NCBI GenBank assembly: GCA_016081115.2
Contig: CM071925.1
Span: forward strand, 15,976,441 to 16,040,440
Direction of reading: 5' to 3'
DNA: 64,000 nt
DNA from: Rehmannia glutinosa
Taxonomy: Eukaryota; Streptophyta; Magnoliopsida; Lamiales; Orobanchaceae
This document shows positions 33,669 through 44,589 of the stretch, piece after piece. Position numbers and translations under genes: made by a program. Below the pieces are notes generated by a model that was not told the origin of the DNA, searched no databases, and saw only the letters and a list, made by a program, of their open reading frames with translations. The number at the start of each line of letters is the position of its first letter. Position 1 is the first letter of the stretch.

Positions 33669-35633
33669 TTGGGGTACTCAGCTGAAAGCAAAGCCTCTAG
33701 AGTGCTGAACAAGAGGACTATGGTCACAGAAAAATCTATCCATGTGGTTTTTCATGAACCTAATGTGAATGGAGAAGATATTGAAGAGTTAGCTATTAAG
33801 CTGAATCAGCCAACTATGCAGAAGAGTCCCTATGTTGAAGCTGAAGCTGGAGCAATCAATCAAGATGAAGATGAGACAGCTGAGTCTCAAAGACAGCTGG
33901 AAAATCTGCAGATGAATGATAATGAAGGAGCTGCTCAAGACAACACAACTATAAGACGACTGAACCCAATTGATTTACTTCAACCTGATGTGAGATGGCT
34001 GAGAGACCATCCACCAGAGCTTTTCATTGGAGATGTGAGAGATGGTGTGAGAACCAGATCCAGAGCTCAGCAAGAAGCAATGTTTACTTGTTTTATTTCC
34101 CAAATAGAGCCAAAAGATGTGCCACAAGCATTGGATGACACACATTGGATTCAAGCCATGCAAGAAGAGCTGAATCAATTTGAAAGAAATAAAGTATGGG
34201 AATTGGTGCAAAGACCAACCCATCAAAATGTTATTAGCACAAAATGGGTTTTCAGAAACAAGATGAATGAAGAAGGTTCTGTGGTGAGAAACAAAGCAAG
34301 ATTGGTAGCCAAAGGGTATTGCCAAGAAGAAGGAATATATTTTGATGAAACATTTGCTCCTGTTGAAAGATTAGAAGCAATAAGGATGTTTCTTGCCTAT
34401 GTTGCACACAAAAACTTCATTTTATATCAAATGGATGTGAAAAGTGCATTTTTAAATGGATTGTTGGAAGAAGAAGTCTATGTTGAGCAACCTCCAGGCT
34501 TTGAGCAGAAGACTCTTGGATATAAGGTGTACAAACTCAAGAAAGCTCTTTATGGATTGAAACAAACACCTAGAGCATGGTATGACACATTGTCTCAATT
34601 TCTAACTGACAATGGATTCACCAAAGGCAAAGTGGATAGAACACTCTTCAGAATTCAAGATGGGGAGATTATACTGCTTGTTCAAATATATGTGGATGAT
34701 ATCATTTTTGGATCTACAAACAAAGAGCTGTGTGATAAGTTCTCAAACCTCGTGCAAGGCAAATTTGAAATGAGCATGATGGGAGAGCTGACATTCTTCT
34801 TAGGACTTCAAGTAAAACAACTGAAGGATGGAACTTTCATAAGTCAAACAAAGTACACCAGAGATTTAATGAAGAAATTTTGTATGGAAGAGAAGTCTTC
34901 TGTGAAAATACCAATGAACACATCAGTCAAGATGGACATGGATGCAGATGGTAAAGCTGTAGATCAATCAAGATACAAAGCACTTATTGGATCACTGCTC
35001 GATCTAACAACAAGCAGGCCAGACATCACCTTTGCAGTAGGTGTATGTGCAAGATTTCATTCTGCTCCAAAAGAAAGCCATATGACTGCAGCTAAGAGAA
35101 TCCTAAGATATTTGAAGGGATGCCAAGAAGTTGGCTTATGGTATCCAAAGGAAGGTGGTTTCAAGCTTATTGGTTATTCAGACTCTGACTATGCTGGATG
35201 TAGAGTTGACAGGAAAAGTACTTCAGGAACTTGTCAAATGCTTGGAAACAGATTGGTTTCCTGGTTTAGCAAGAAGCAAAACTCAATAGCCACATCCACA
35301 GCTGAAGCAGAATACATAGCTGCGGGCAGCTGTTGTGCCCAAGTCTTATGGATGAGACAACAACTGAGAGATTATGAAATTGAAGAAAAAGAGATTCCAA
35401 TTATGTGTGATAACACAAGTGCTATTGCAATCACTCAGAATCCTGTGTTGCATTCAAGAACAAAGCACATTGATGTCAGATATCATTTTATAAGAGATCA
35501 TGTTGAAAAGAAAGACCTTACTTTGGAATATACCTCAACTGATAAACAATTAGCTGACATATTCACCAAACCCCTATGTGAATCAAGATTTGAAGAGCTT
35601 AAGCATGAGCTAGGGTTAATTGAGCTGAGTTGA
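33669..35633 (+). CDS. Copia C pol: reverse transcriptase and RNase H (654 codons open)
   Basis: This is the longest surviving coding stretch. It starts in the integrase-RT linker (MGYSAESKASRVLNKRTMVT), passes an acidic spacer, then RT: WIQAMQEELNQFERNKVWEL, TKWVFRNKMNEEGSVVRNKA, YQMDVKSAFLNGLLEEEVYV, and the catalytic box QIYVDDIIFGST at about residues 336-347. RNase H follows with YSDSDYAGCRVDRKSTSGTC, AEAEYIAAGSCCAQVLWMRQ and LADIFTKPLCES. Together they copy genomic RNA into DNA. The Met is internal to a larger polyprotein, so this is an exposed fragment, not a natural start. One change from the other copies is CFISQIEPKDVPQ, and catalytic residues look intact. Confidence 0.88.
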   Translation: MGYSAESKASRVLNKRTMVTEKSIHVVFHEPNVNGEDIEELAIKLNQPTMQKSPYVEAEAGAINQDEDETAESQRQLENLQMNDNEGAAQDNTTIRRLNPIDLLQPDVRWLRDHPPELFIGDVRDGVRTRSRAQQEAMFTCFISQIEPKDVPQALDDTHWIQAMQEELNQFERNKVWELVQRPTHQNVISTKWVFRNKMNEEGSVVRNKARLVAKGYCQEEGIYFDETFAPVERLEAIRMFLAYVAHKNFILYQMDVKSAFLNGLLEEEVYVEQPPGFEQKTLGYKVYKLKKALYGLKQTPRAWYDTLSQFLTDNGFTKGKVDRTLFRIQDGEIILLVQIYVDDIIFGSTNKELCDKFSNLVQGKFEMSMMGELTFFLGLQVKQLKDGTFISQTKYTRDLMKKFCMEEKSSVKIPMNTSVKMDMDADGKAVDQSRYKALIGSLLDLTTSRPDITFAVGVCARFHSAPKESHMTAAKRILRYLKGCQEVGLWYPKEGGFKLIGYSDSDYAGCRVDRKSTSGTCQMLGNRLVSWFSKKQNSIATSTAEAEYIAAGSCCAQVLWMRQQLRDYEIEEKEIPIMCDNTSAIAITQNPVLHSRTKHIDVRYHFIRDHVEKKDLTLEYTSTDKQLADIFTKPLCESRFEELKHELGLIELS

Positions 35634-35872
35634 CACTCAGAAAATTCAATGAGAAAAGTTGGAACGTGAAAAGATGAAAATAGAACATATCGCATGAATC
35701 AGCCAAGTGAATCAGCCGTATCGGAAAGGCACCTGTATCGAGTTAGCCGACAGCTGAGTCCCTATACGACAAAAGAGAAGAAGAGTTGAGTCATCTGTTG
35801 AGTAAGCTGAGTCATTTATGAGCTAAGTGACAAAAACGCAGTCGTTTTTAATAAGCGGGAATGTTTTAAGGA
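35634..35872 (+). other. Spacer between pol and the env-like promoter, copy C
   Basis: Non-coding. It carries repeated GAATCAGCC, AGCTGAGTC and GAGCTAAGTGA words, conserved in copies D (50599-50838) and A (60546-60792). Confidence 0.5.
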
Positions 35873-36188
35873 TGACGTCAACATAATAATGACGGGTACA
35901 GTCAAAAGCTGCACAACAAGCATATGATTGGATATAAATGCTGCCACATTAAATGCGAGAAATTAAATGCAATGTGACGTGCTAAATCTGAGCCGTTGAT
36001 CTTGATCAAATTTCAAAATCCAAAAACCCGTCCTTTCATAACCCTTATATACGATTTTCAATCCTCTCTCTCTCATTTTTTCCTAAACAGTTCATCTTCC
36101 CAAGCAAAAGAAAGCAAACTTTTCTCTCAAAAACCCTACCAGTTCTCAAGTCGGTTTACCAGATTTCGTTCGGTAAAACTCACTAAAA
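35873..36188 (+). promoter_or_regulatory. Putative internal promoter and leader of the env-like ORF, copy C
   Basis: In order: a perfect TGACGTCA palindrome (35873-35880, the core bound by bZIP/TGA factors), GGATATAAATG (35930-35940), GAGCCGTTGATC, a TATA box TTATATACG (36045-36053), a CT-rich tract (36061-36085), a short A-rich leader with AAACCCTA and then ATG at 36189. The same set at matching spacing precedes the env-like ORF in copies D and A. Promoter activity is inferred from layout only. Confidence 0.55.
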
Positions 36189-39100
36189 ATGGCACCAGCA
36201 CATGATTTCGCTAAGCTCAACAAACAAATCCACACTGGATCAACTGTGGACTCTGCGGGGATGATAAAGCAGGGTTCCGATGAAACTCTTGTGAAGAAAA
36301 TAGCAGACAAAATCGAGAAATTAGGACTCAAACCTTTTCTCATGATGGAATATCAAATAACATACGTCGAAGAAGTTGCCCAGTTCTATGTCAACGCCGA
36401 GGTGCAGGACGAAGGGATTAAGTCCTCCGTCCACCGCAAGGACATATTAATCACTGCTAAGGACCTTGCGAGCAACATTTCGCTGTCGAAAAGGCATGCC
36501 GAGAGATATATGAAGCCGATGTCAAATTGGGCCGCATGGAAGGAAGTAGCCAAACCCGAGTGTCTTCGCGAAAGTGATCTACACAATCGAAAGAAGGCTG
36601 GCGAAGGACGATTATCATAAACTGATGGATATCATCGCCAAGAGTGTAGACATGAAGTTTGGAAGCTTTAACCAGCTGTCCAAGACCAAGCTGATCGTCA
36701 TGGTTGCGATTATGGAAGAAAAGAAGATCAATTGGGCTGAGTTCGTGTACATCAGACTCTGCCAGAACGTTGTGAATAAATCGTTCAAGGAAGATGGATC
36801 CTTTGGAGGATCACTTGGCTATGGCCTGGTTATTGGCCATCTGATGGAGGTTAAGGGCATTACCCTTACACATGAAAAGTCTTTCCATGTAAACAAGAAG
36901 ATGTTCAGAGCCAACCTGTCCGGCGCCCAGAAGAGAGCCTATGCCAAGAGGACAGATACCAGTGAGGGGGAATCAGTTGACCCTGTTGATACAGCTGCTT
37001 CCTCCCCTCCAAAGAAGAAATCTGCCCCTGCAGCCACGAAGAAGAAAACGGCCCCTGCAGCAAAGAAACAAGACGCACCTGCCCCTGCAGCCGAGTCACC
37101 TGCCCACGCAGCCGAGGTGGAGAAGTAAGACCAAATACCTTCCCCGACCATCAGAAAGAAGAGGACTGCCAAGCCCAAAAAGGCAGCTCCTCAGTCAATG
37201 AAAGATGCTCCGGCCCCCGCCGCCAAGGAATCTGAAGAAGAAGTCCCCAAACCAGAAATTCCTCTGGTGAGGACCAAGAGAAGGATAAGACTCACCAGGA
37301 TCTCCGAGCTTGAAAAGTCAGCTGAGTCTGCTACTCACCGAGAAAATCTACGAGGCTAGAAGAAGTGCGGTCTCGGAGGTTATTGAAGAAACAACCAAGT
37401 CTGCGAGGATAGTCGCAGAGGCAAGTCAAGACGACCAGTGTGGGCGAAACAATCGAGGATGAAGAAGTGGCGAGATAGCGAAATCCCCTGAAAGGATCGT
37501 CTCCACGCCACGAATCTTTGCAAGGAAGAGAAAAGCGAAAAGTTTACTACCATCCATTCCTGAAACAAAAAGACAGGAAGAGGATGAAGATGATGATGTG
37601 ATTGTTGTTTCTCCTGTGTACCCGGACATTCGTAAATCTGCGTGAATGGCGAGCATGGAAGCTGAGTCGCTCGAGGGTACAGTTTGAACGCCCTGAATTC
37701 ATTGAGGAAGAGGGAGAATTGTTGAAATTCCTCGGACTGACCACTGTGCTTTAGGCACTTAATGAAGATAACTGCCTGGATATCCTGCATATCTTCAAGG
37801 AGAAAGAAAAGGAGAGGTTAGCAGAAGACGCTAAAGCTCGTGAGAAGGCGAATATATGCCCTCTCACTGGAACCAGCGATCATACTCATCCTCATATTGA
37901 TATGCTCTCGGGAATTGATGAGGACATGGATCCGGTTGATGCAAAGGAGAAGTTGGACATGCAAAAAGCCATGCGTGAATCCATATTAATGCATGAGCAG
38001 CAGATGATGGAAGGACCAGGAGAGTCCTCCAAATCTCTCCTGGAAATTGATCTGTTGGGAGTGGTCCAGCAGATTGCCACAGTTATTGCTGCAACCACTT
38101 CCCCAGTTCACTTAGAGGATGGATCCAAGGGACTTGACGATGACACTGGGAACTTGGGCACCCAAGTTGAGCCAACCCCTGTTGAAGGTGTCTTACCACC
38201 TGCCCCCATGGCTGAGCACTCAACGGAAGCAGCCGGGAGTCTGGAGCAGAGTGACCCCACCATCGATCCACTCGGTTGGTGCGCCCGAGGGGAAACTCAC
38301 TCCACTGCGGCAGCCTAGGTCGGAGGATCTTTGCGAGATGACTCCACAATGAAGGTAGGAGGCGAAGTGGAGAAAGAAAAAGAAATAGAAAAAGAACAAC
38401 AGCAAGTTGACACTGACAAAGCTCGGACAGTTGAGTCTGTCCCAGCTGAAGTGACAACTGCTTTGCAGGCTGAGGACGCTGCTAATGCAGTCAGGGCACA
38501 GGTTGGAAATGCCCCGGGAGTTAACACTCTAGGCAATGAAAGTGCAATCCAAGGAGTTGAGACTCCTGTGGATGCCACCACAGAAGACCCTAAAATAGCT
38601 GCATCTGTCGAAGGGAATGTAGAAGGCCTTTTTGCAGTTGAGACTGCTAAAGGTATTGAAGGCCCGAGGGAGGTTGAGACTTCCCTGGGTAAAGAGAAAG
38701 AAATGCAGAACATCCCTCCTGTTCACATTGAAGAATCTGAGAAGGAGATTAGTGCACTTCATGATTCCCAAGATAACCTTGATATATTATTTTTGGGATC
38801 TGAAGATGAAGCTGAGTCCACCCCTGTTGCACATCACAAGGACCCAACTGAGGATGTTCTTCCGCCGACGAGTCAGTCAAGTTTCAAAGCTGCTCGTCAA
38901 ACATTCAAATTTGATGATGAACCAAGCCCCCAGGTTCCATCATCATCCGATGACGCCATGATACAACCGAGACCACTCTCCTCAAATGGAAAAACCTACA
39001 TCGAGACCAAGAAGAATGCATTAAGACAGTGAGGCTCGGTCACCGGCAAAAAACATTCAATCGCCCACCGCCAGAGCTGCAAGAATGACCACCTCTCGCG

Positions 39101-40207
39101 CACAATATCTCAAGTGCGAGACGATGCATTTGAAGAAGAAAGTGCAAGAGAACAGAAGCTCTACACCGTCCAAGAAGATCCTATAATTCCTACTGACTCA
39201 ATTGTACCAGCAGAATTCAACATCGATGCAGAGTGGCTGGCAACTGACTCAAATCAGATAGCTGAGATGCGTGAAATCTTCAAGAAGATCTGTAAAAAGA
39301 TTGAGAAGATTGAACGGCCCCAAGCCTCTCTCAACATGGGCCTGGACAACAGAGATGCCACTCTCACAGAAGACTTGAGAAGAGAGGTGGTTAGGATAAG
39401 GGAATGGTCTCAACCGTAGAGTGCCATGCGTCTCGAGCAAGTTCGCTACTTCAAGGTACTATACAACATAATGCTGGTCTGGAGTGCTGACAATGCTGAC
39501 ATAAAGGAAATGATACAGACCTATATGGAGAGATTGCATGCCTCCCATACAACTGAGATGGAGTTGCTGCGTGAATTTCATCGAAAAGAAATTCTGTGTG
39601 TTGAAGAGTCCATGAATTCAAAGTTTAGCCTTCTCATGGCTGAGATGAAATTGGTGGCAGCTGAATCGAAAGCCACTCGCTCAGAATTCTGCACAACTTA
39701 TGCCGCAACAGGCTCTAAGTAGAACTCAACTCTCAGCCGACTAGATTTCATGCTCGTAGGAATGTTCCCTGGGGTTCCTCTCTCCTTTGATGATGCCAAA
39801 AAGGGGGAAGAGGAATACCTGAGGAATAAGCTGAGAAGGGAAAAACTGTTGAGAGAGAAAGGTCAAAGGATGTGACCTTAATGCTTGCTGAAACCCCTCA
39901 GCAAGGTCATGTCACAGCTAACATAATCAGCAAACTTCCTGTGACTCTGCCGCTCCATCACTCTGTTGTGCCCATTGCAGAGAAGAGAAAAATTGTAGAA
40001 GCAGAGATGGAAGAGTTCGACAAGAGGACGGATGCCCGCATTGAAGAAATGTTGAAACAGTTTGGTGGCATTCCGGTAGGGAAGGACATAGATGCCATTC
40101 CAGATGATGGACAAAAGCCAAGATCAATTGAAGAGTTTAAAACGCTCGAACCTGAAGGATACTTCAAAAACATGTCCATAGCCCAAGCCTGGGACTTGTA
40201 CTGGGAG
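36189..40207 (+). pseudogene. Copia C env-like third ORF
   Basis: The ATG at 36189 opens MAPAHDFAKLNKQIHTGSTV, a globular N-terminal domain (KIADKIEKLGLKPFLMMEYQ, SSVHRKDILITAKDL, DMKFGSFNQLSKTKLIVM, GYGLVIGHLMEVKGI) like the 'putative plant transposon protein' domain of Sirevirus third ORFs. An Ala/Pro/Lys-rich linker follows (36960-37125), then a long acidic, coiled-coil-prone region to about 40200 (KEKEIEKEQQQVDTDKA, AEMREIFKKICKKIEKIE, AEKRKIVEAEMEEFDKRTDA). Frame breaks occur near 36550, 37127, 37330-37900, 38318, 39030 and 39420. No hydrophobic membrane anchor or signal peptide is obvious, so the 'env-like' name is positional. Its 3' end, the polypurine tract and the first half of the next LTR are deleted at 40207. 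Confidence 0.75.
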
Positions 40208-40932
40208 AATCAAAAGGGGTCTACTTTCCAAGGAGGATTGTAGGAAGGTTCAAGGTCGAACCAATCTCAAATTATTCGAGGGCTTCGTGATCAAATCCAT
40301 GAAGCTTGAGAAAGTAAGCTGAAGTAGCAAGGCAGCCGCCCTGTGAAGAAGCTGAGTCGGACGAGAAGCCAGTTGCGTGATCAAGGCATCTCCAGACGGA
40401 GTCCCAAAGGAGCAAGTCAGCTGTGTGATCAAGACTTGTATCTGGACTGATAAACACTTTGTGAATTGATCATGACTTAGTGGATTCCTCCAGGGGTTGG
40501 AGAAGAGAGGAGTAGAAGAATTACCCCATCTTCGAACCTCTATAAAAACTATTGTGTCATTTACATTTCAGCATTTTATTTCTGCATACTCATTTCATAT
40601 CTGTTGATAATTTGCTATCCAACTGATAATTAACAAAGTGCTAAAACCAAGTGTTAAAATAAAGTTAAATGAAATTTAAGGTTATTAAGTCTTCCGCTGA
40701 AAAACTCATCACAGCCAAGTTAAGGTTTAGTCTAAACATCTGAGTTATTCTATCAACATCTCTTTCGAGTCTGTTGAGTGGCTAACTCTGCTGATTAACT
40801 AACTTAGCTGTCCCTCAAGGATTTAGCTATGTAATTAACTCTGTAATATTTTAAAAGGACTAAAATCAAAATGTTGGTATGGTTTATTCAACCCCCCCTT
40901 CTAAACCTTACTCACACCCCTTGGGACCTACA
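40208..40932 (+). mobile_element. LTR2 of the copia array (3' half only)
   Basis: It matches the last ~720 bp of LTR1 (from AATCAAAAGGG at about 29393 to GGGACCTACA). The upstream junction joins env-like sequence TACTGGGAGA to LTR sequence ATCAAAAGGGG. LTR1 has GAAGAATCAAAAGG at this point, so a few bases of microhomology are shared. It keeps the second TATA-like box (CTCTATAAAAACT at about 40538) but lost the first. Confidence 0.88.
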
Positions 40933-40934
40933 AG

Positions 40935-40948
40935 TGGTATCAGAGCGG
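40935..40948 (+). promoter_or_regulatory. Primer-binding site, copy D
   Basis: TGGTATCAGAGCGG lies two bases after LTR2, identical to copy C. Confidence 0.85.
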
Positions 40949-41017
40949 TTGGTTCATTGAGCCTTCCGCACTGGTTACTGGACTAGATCTCCAATCTTTC
41001 AAAGAATTTTTTAACAC

Positions 41018-43131
41018 TTGCTCTTTCAAAGGCTATTTTTATTCAGCAAAGTTATTATCGTGGAAGCAAATTTGACACGCATTCCTATGTTCACTATTGA
41101 GGAATTTGATGACTGGAAAATTCGTATGCAGGCTCACCTATCAGCTTTACATGATGAAATATGGATAGTGATAGAGGATGGGCCACTGCAAATACTGAAA
41201 GTGAACACAGCTGTACAGAGAGCAACCGCAGCTGAAGGAGAAGAAGCTGCTGTTGAAGCAAGACCAACACTGGTTGAGAAACCAAGGACTGAATGGACAA
41301 ATGAGGACAGAAAAAGATACAACTTGGACAATGTGGCCAAGGACATACTTTATAAAACCTTGGACAAAGCAATGTTCAACAAAGTCAAATCTTGTCAAAC
41401 TGCAGAACAAATCTGGGATAAATTAACTTTAATTTGTGAATGATCAGAGCAAATTAAAGAAAACAAATTGTCTGTTGCTGTACAAAAATTTTAAAATTTC
41501 AAAATGCTTGCAGGTGAAACCTTGGATCAACTGGATGCTCGATTCACTGAAATCACAAATGAATTATTAGCACTTGGGAAAGAATATACATAGAAAGAAA
41601 TGTGTATGAAGATTCTGAGAAGACTCCCAGCTGAATGGGAAATGAAGGTCATGGCCTTGAGATATTCAATGAACATCACAACAACATCCAATCATGAGCT
41701 ATTCTCAGACCTCAAAGCCTATGAATTTGAGCTGAGAAGAAAATATCAAGAGGAGACAGTTGTACCCAAAACAGCTGCACTTATAGTCAAGGATGGGAAG
41801 AGAGCTAAGGTCAAGGAAGTCATTGACCAGGAGGAAATTTCTCTAATGGTTAAAAGGTTCAACAAGTTCTTCAACAAGAACTATAAAAGAAACAAGGGTG
41901 AATCCTCCAGAAGACATTCAACTCCCTCCAAGTCAGGGGAAGATAGGCCACCCAAGAGAGCTGAGCATCAAAAGGTTGAATATCAGAGAGCTAATAACCC
42001 AAGAACGGAAAGAGCTGATCAAAGAGCTGAAAACCTGTGTTGGAACTGTAGACAACCAGGACACTTTGCTATTGATTGTCCATATCCTGTAGTTAATAAA
42101 TACAGGAATGAAAAAGAAAAAAGAGTCTCCAGAGAAAGAAGACAAGAAAAGAAAAAGGCTATGTTGGCTGCAGAGACTGCTAAGACAGCTAAGTCTAAAG
42201 AAACAGCAGACTCAGGGAGTAGTGAAGTTGACTACTCAAGTGACTCTGAAGAAGAAGCAACGATCTGTCTAATGGCTAAAGAACAAGATCAACCTGACCA
42301 AGAAGATGAGGTACACTCTAACTCATCTCACTCAGATTCTAGTGATAGTGATTGTGACACACACACTTCATCACCCACTGATCTTTATGATTCATTAGGC
42401 AAAATGATGAAAGACTTTGAGCACATTAAATCCTCACACACACTATTAAATGAGGAAAATAGCCAGCTCAAAAGCCAAAACTCACAGCTGACTAAGGAGC
42501 TGAGTACTCTAAGTCACATAGCTGATGAGAACAAAGAGTTGAAGGCTGAGAATGCTAAACTAATAGCAGAGATAGCTTATATAGAAAAGAGGGAAAATGA
42601 TCTCAAAAATGTAATTGCATCATTTACAAAGGCATCTAAATCAATGGATGACCATATTATGAGCCAAAAAGAGTGTGGAGATAAGACAGGCATAGGATTC
42701 GATTCCTTTGTGCACAGTCAAACTCCCAGAGTGATTTTGGAAAAAAAATCTTCAAGTAATGAAACATCTCAAAAATCCAAGACACCAAATGTTGCACCCA
42801 CATTCACTCCTAAGCACAATCACAAACAAACTGGCCTTGGATATAAAGGAAAAGGAAAACAGCCAGTTGAGTATGCTGAGAGGACAGCTGAGAAGAAATC
42901 CAACAAAGTTCCTCAGCAAACTCCAAATAGGAAATACTCTGTGAAGAATAAACAGAGCTACCAAAAACCCCAGAAGTTTTATCAAAGAAACACATATGAT
43001 GGGAATGGTAGAAACTACCCAAGCCAAGCTGATTGGAATAATGTGAAATATCAGCAAAGACCTACGGAATATAAGCCCAAATGGCAAAGTCCTAGAACTC
43101 AGCAAAGGTCATTCCAAAGGCAAAAGAGCTA
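41018..43131 (+). pseudogene. Copia D gag, 5' part up to the CACTA insertion
   Basis: The frame opens MLFQRLFLFSKVIIVEANLT and continues TIEEFDDWKIRMQAHLSALH, MFNKVKSCQTAEQIWDKL, then a TGA at about 41441 and a TAG at about 41591. From 41600 it is open to the insertion: MCMKILRRLPAEWEMKVMAL, basic region, CCHC knuckle CWNCRQPGHFAIDC, acidic segment, a longer coiled coil than copy C (LNEENSQLKSQNSQLTKELS, ...IAYIEKRENDLKN) and a basic Gln/Lys-rich tail. It ends at 43131 where a CACTA element begins; the remainder is at 47175-47455. Confidence 0.85.
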
Positions 43132-43139
43132 CACTACAA

Positions 43140-43560
43140 GAAAATGGATTTTTAATGACGGGAAATTGCATCATTATACATCTAAAATCCGTCATTAAAG
43201 ACTTTTAGTGACGGGAATTTCCCCTCATGTACCCCTCATTATTGCCTTCCTTGGTAAAAGTAAACAATGATGGGAAATAGGTCCCATCATTATTTCTTTG
43301 ATAGATTTAATGACGAAATTATACCATCATTAAAAATCAACTTCAATGTTGATAATTTTCATCATTATTTGATCATTTTTCCCTCACTAAATAATACTTT
43401 AGTGACAAAATATCTTCTCATTATATAGTCAATTGCCCCTCACCATTTATTGTTTATCGATAAAGCTAACTGCCATTATTAGCTATTAGTTCGTCACTAA
43501 ACATTAATTTAGCATACAATTTACCCCTCATAAATCAATAGGTACCCTCATTAAAAGTTA
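43140..43560. repeat. Left subterminal repeats of the second CACTA element
   Basis: Variants of TGACGGGAATT, CCCTCA and TCATTAAAA recur at short spacing (for example near 43157, 43188, 43210, 43229, 43268, 43311). Their complements recur near the right end (46970-47150, for example TATGAGGGG, AATGACGG, CCTCATTAA). Confidence 0.6.
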
Positions 43561-43676
43561 TTTTTGTTATAAAATTTAGATCATTATTTCATATGAATTG
43601 ATTATTGCATAAAAACCCATTAATACTAATAAAAAATAATATTTTTAAATATTCAAGAATGAACATAATTTTTTTA

Positions 43677-43916
43677 TCAACAAATCTTAATATAAACAAC
43701 TGCATCCATATTGATTCGTTCACTCAAAATACGTACAATAGTAATTTGTTGCAACATATGAGTTTCATCATGATAGATAGCTAAACTATTCTCTAATATA
43801 TACTCCATTGTGTACAAAATTATTTCAACATCATCAAAGAGAATCGCTTTGTTGGTTAAACAATATATCATGTGCCAATCCCATAATCCATGCTTGAATT
43901 CTTTCTTATGAATCAA
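43677..43916 (-). other. Unassigned 79-codon ORF in the CACTA element
   Basis: The minus-strand frame MIHKKEFKHGLWDWHMIYCL... is open for 79 codons. I do not recognise it. It lies downstream, in the same orientation, of the UBP-like exons, so it could be read by the same transcript, or be chance. Confidence 0.2.
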
Positions 43917-44589
43917 CCTACAAAAATTTGAAAAAGAAAAACATTATTCCCAATAACAAAAGATGTCCAAGTCCCAAGTAAAATTGATTGTACTCGATAG
44001 AAGAAAGAAAAGTAGGAAATCTTCAAGAGCAACTGATTGTTTTTAATAGTAGTGTGACAAGGTGAGAATAGAGGGTAAAGTATAATTCTTCAAATTTATT
44101 TTGGAAAGACATAATGAGTAGTTAATCTTATAAACACACAAATTAGAAACAAATTGAGACCTCAACTGCAAAAAACCAAAAATGCAATCTCATGTTCTAA
44201 TCTAATGCAATTACCCTAACAGTTCATCACCCTTTTGAGAACAAAACACCATATGCATATACAAGCATGAAAAACATTAAAAAACAACGGAGAATCAAAT
44301 GGCCTTGAAAAATTGATCATCAATAACTATATACCCCGAGAAAGATGAACAAAGATCGAAATTTGATAACCATCAAACTCAAACATTAGAAATGTCTGCT
44401 CATATAACATTATTCTCAATCAAATCCATTTCACAAATTTCAACATTTAATAAGCATCAACAAGGACAAAATATTATCCATCAAGTTTAGGCAACCGATA
44501 GGAAATCAAATTTAGGCAGCAAGAGTTAAAAGTAATTTTGCAAACACAAGCCACATTATTAAGTAATCTAACTAACATACATGATATGC

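Noticed and set aside
37380..37790. Antisense ORFs through the env-like region, and the similar ones at 38083-38713, 52294-53172 and 54456-55211
   Set aside because: They are shadows of the acidic, charged third ORF on the plus strand and show Ser/Phe/Leu-rich composition typical of such antisense frames.
36189..40207. True viral envelope protein
   Set aside because: No signal peptide, fusion peptide or membrane anchor is evident. The name env-like is kept only for position after pol.
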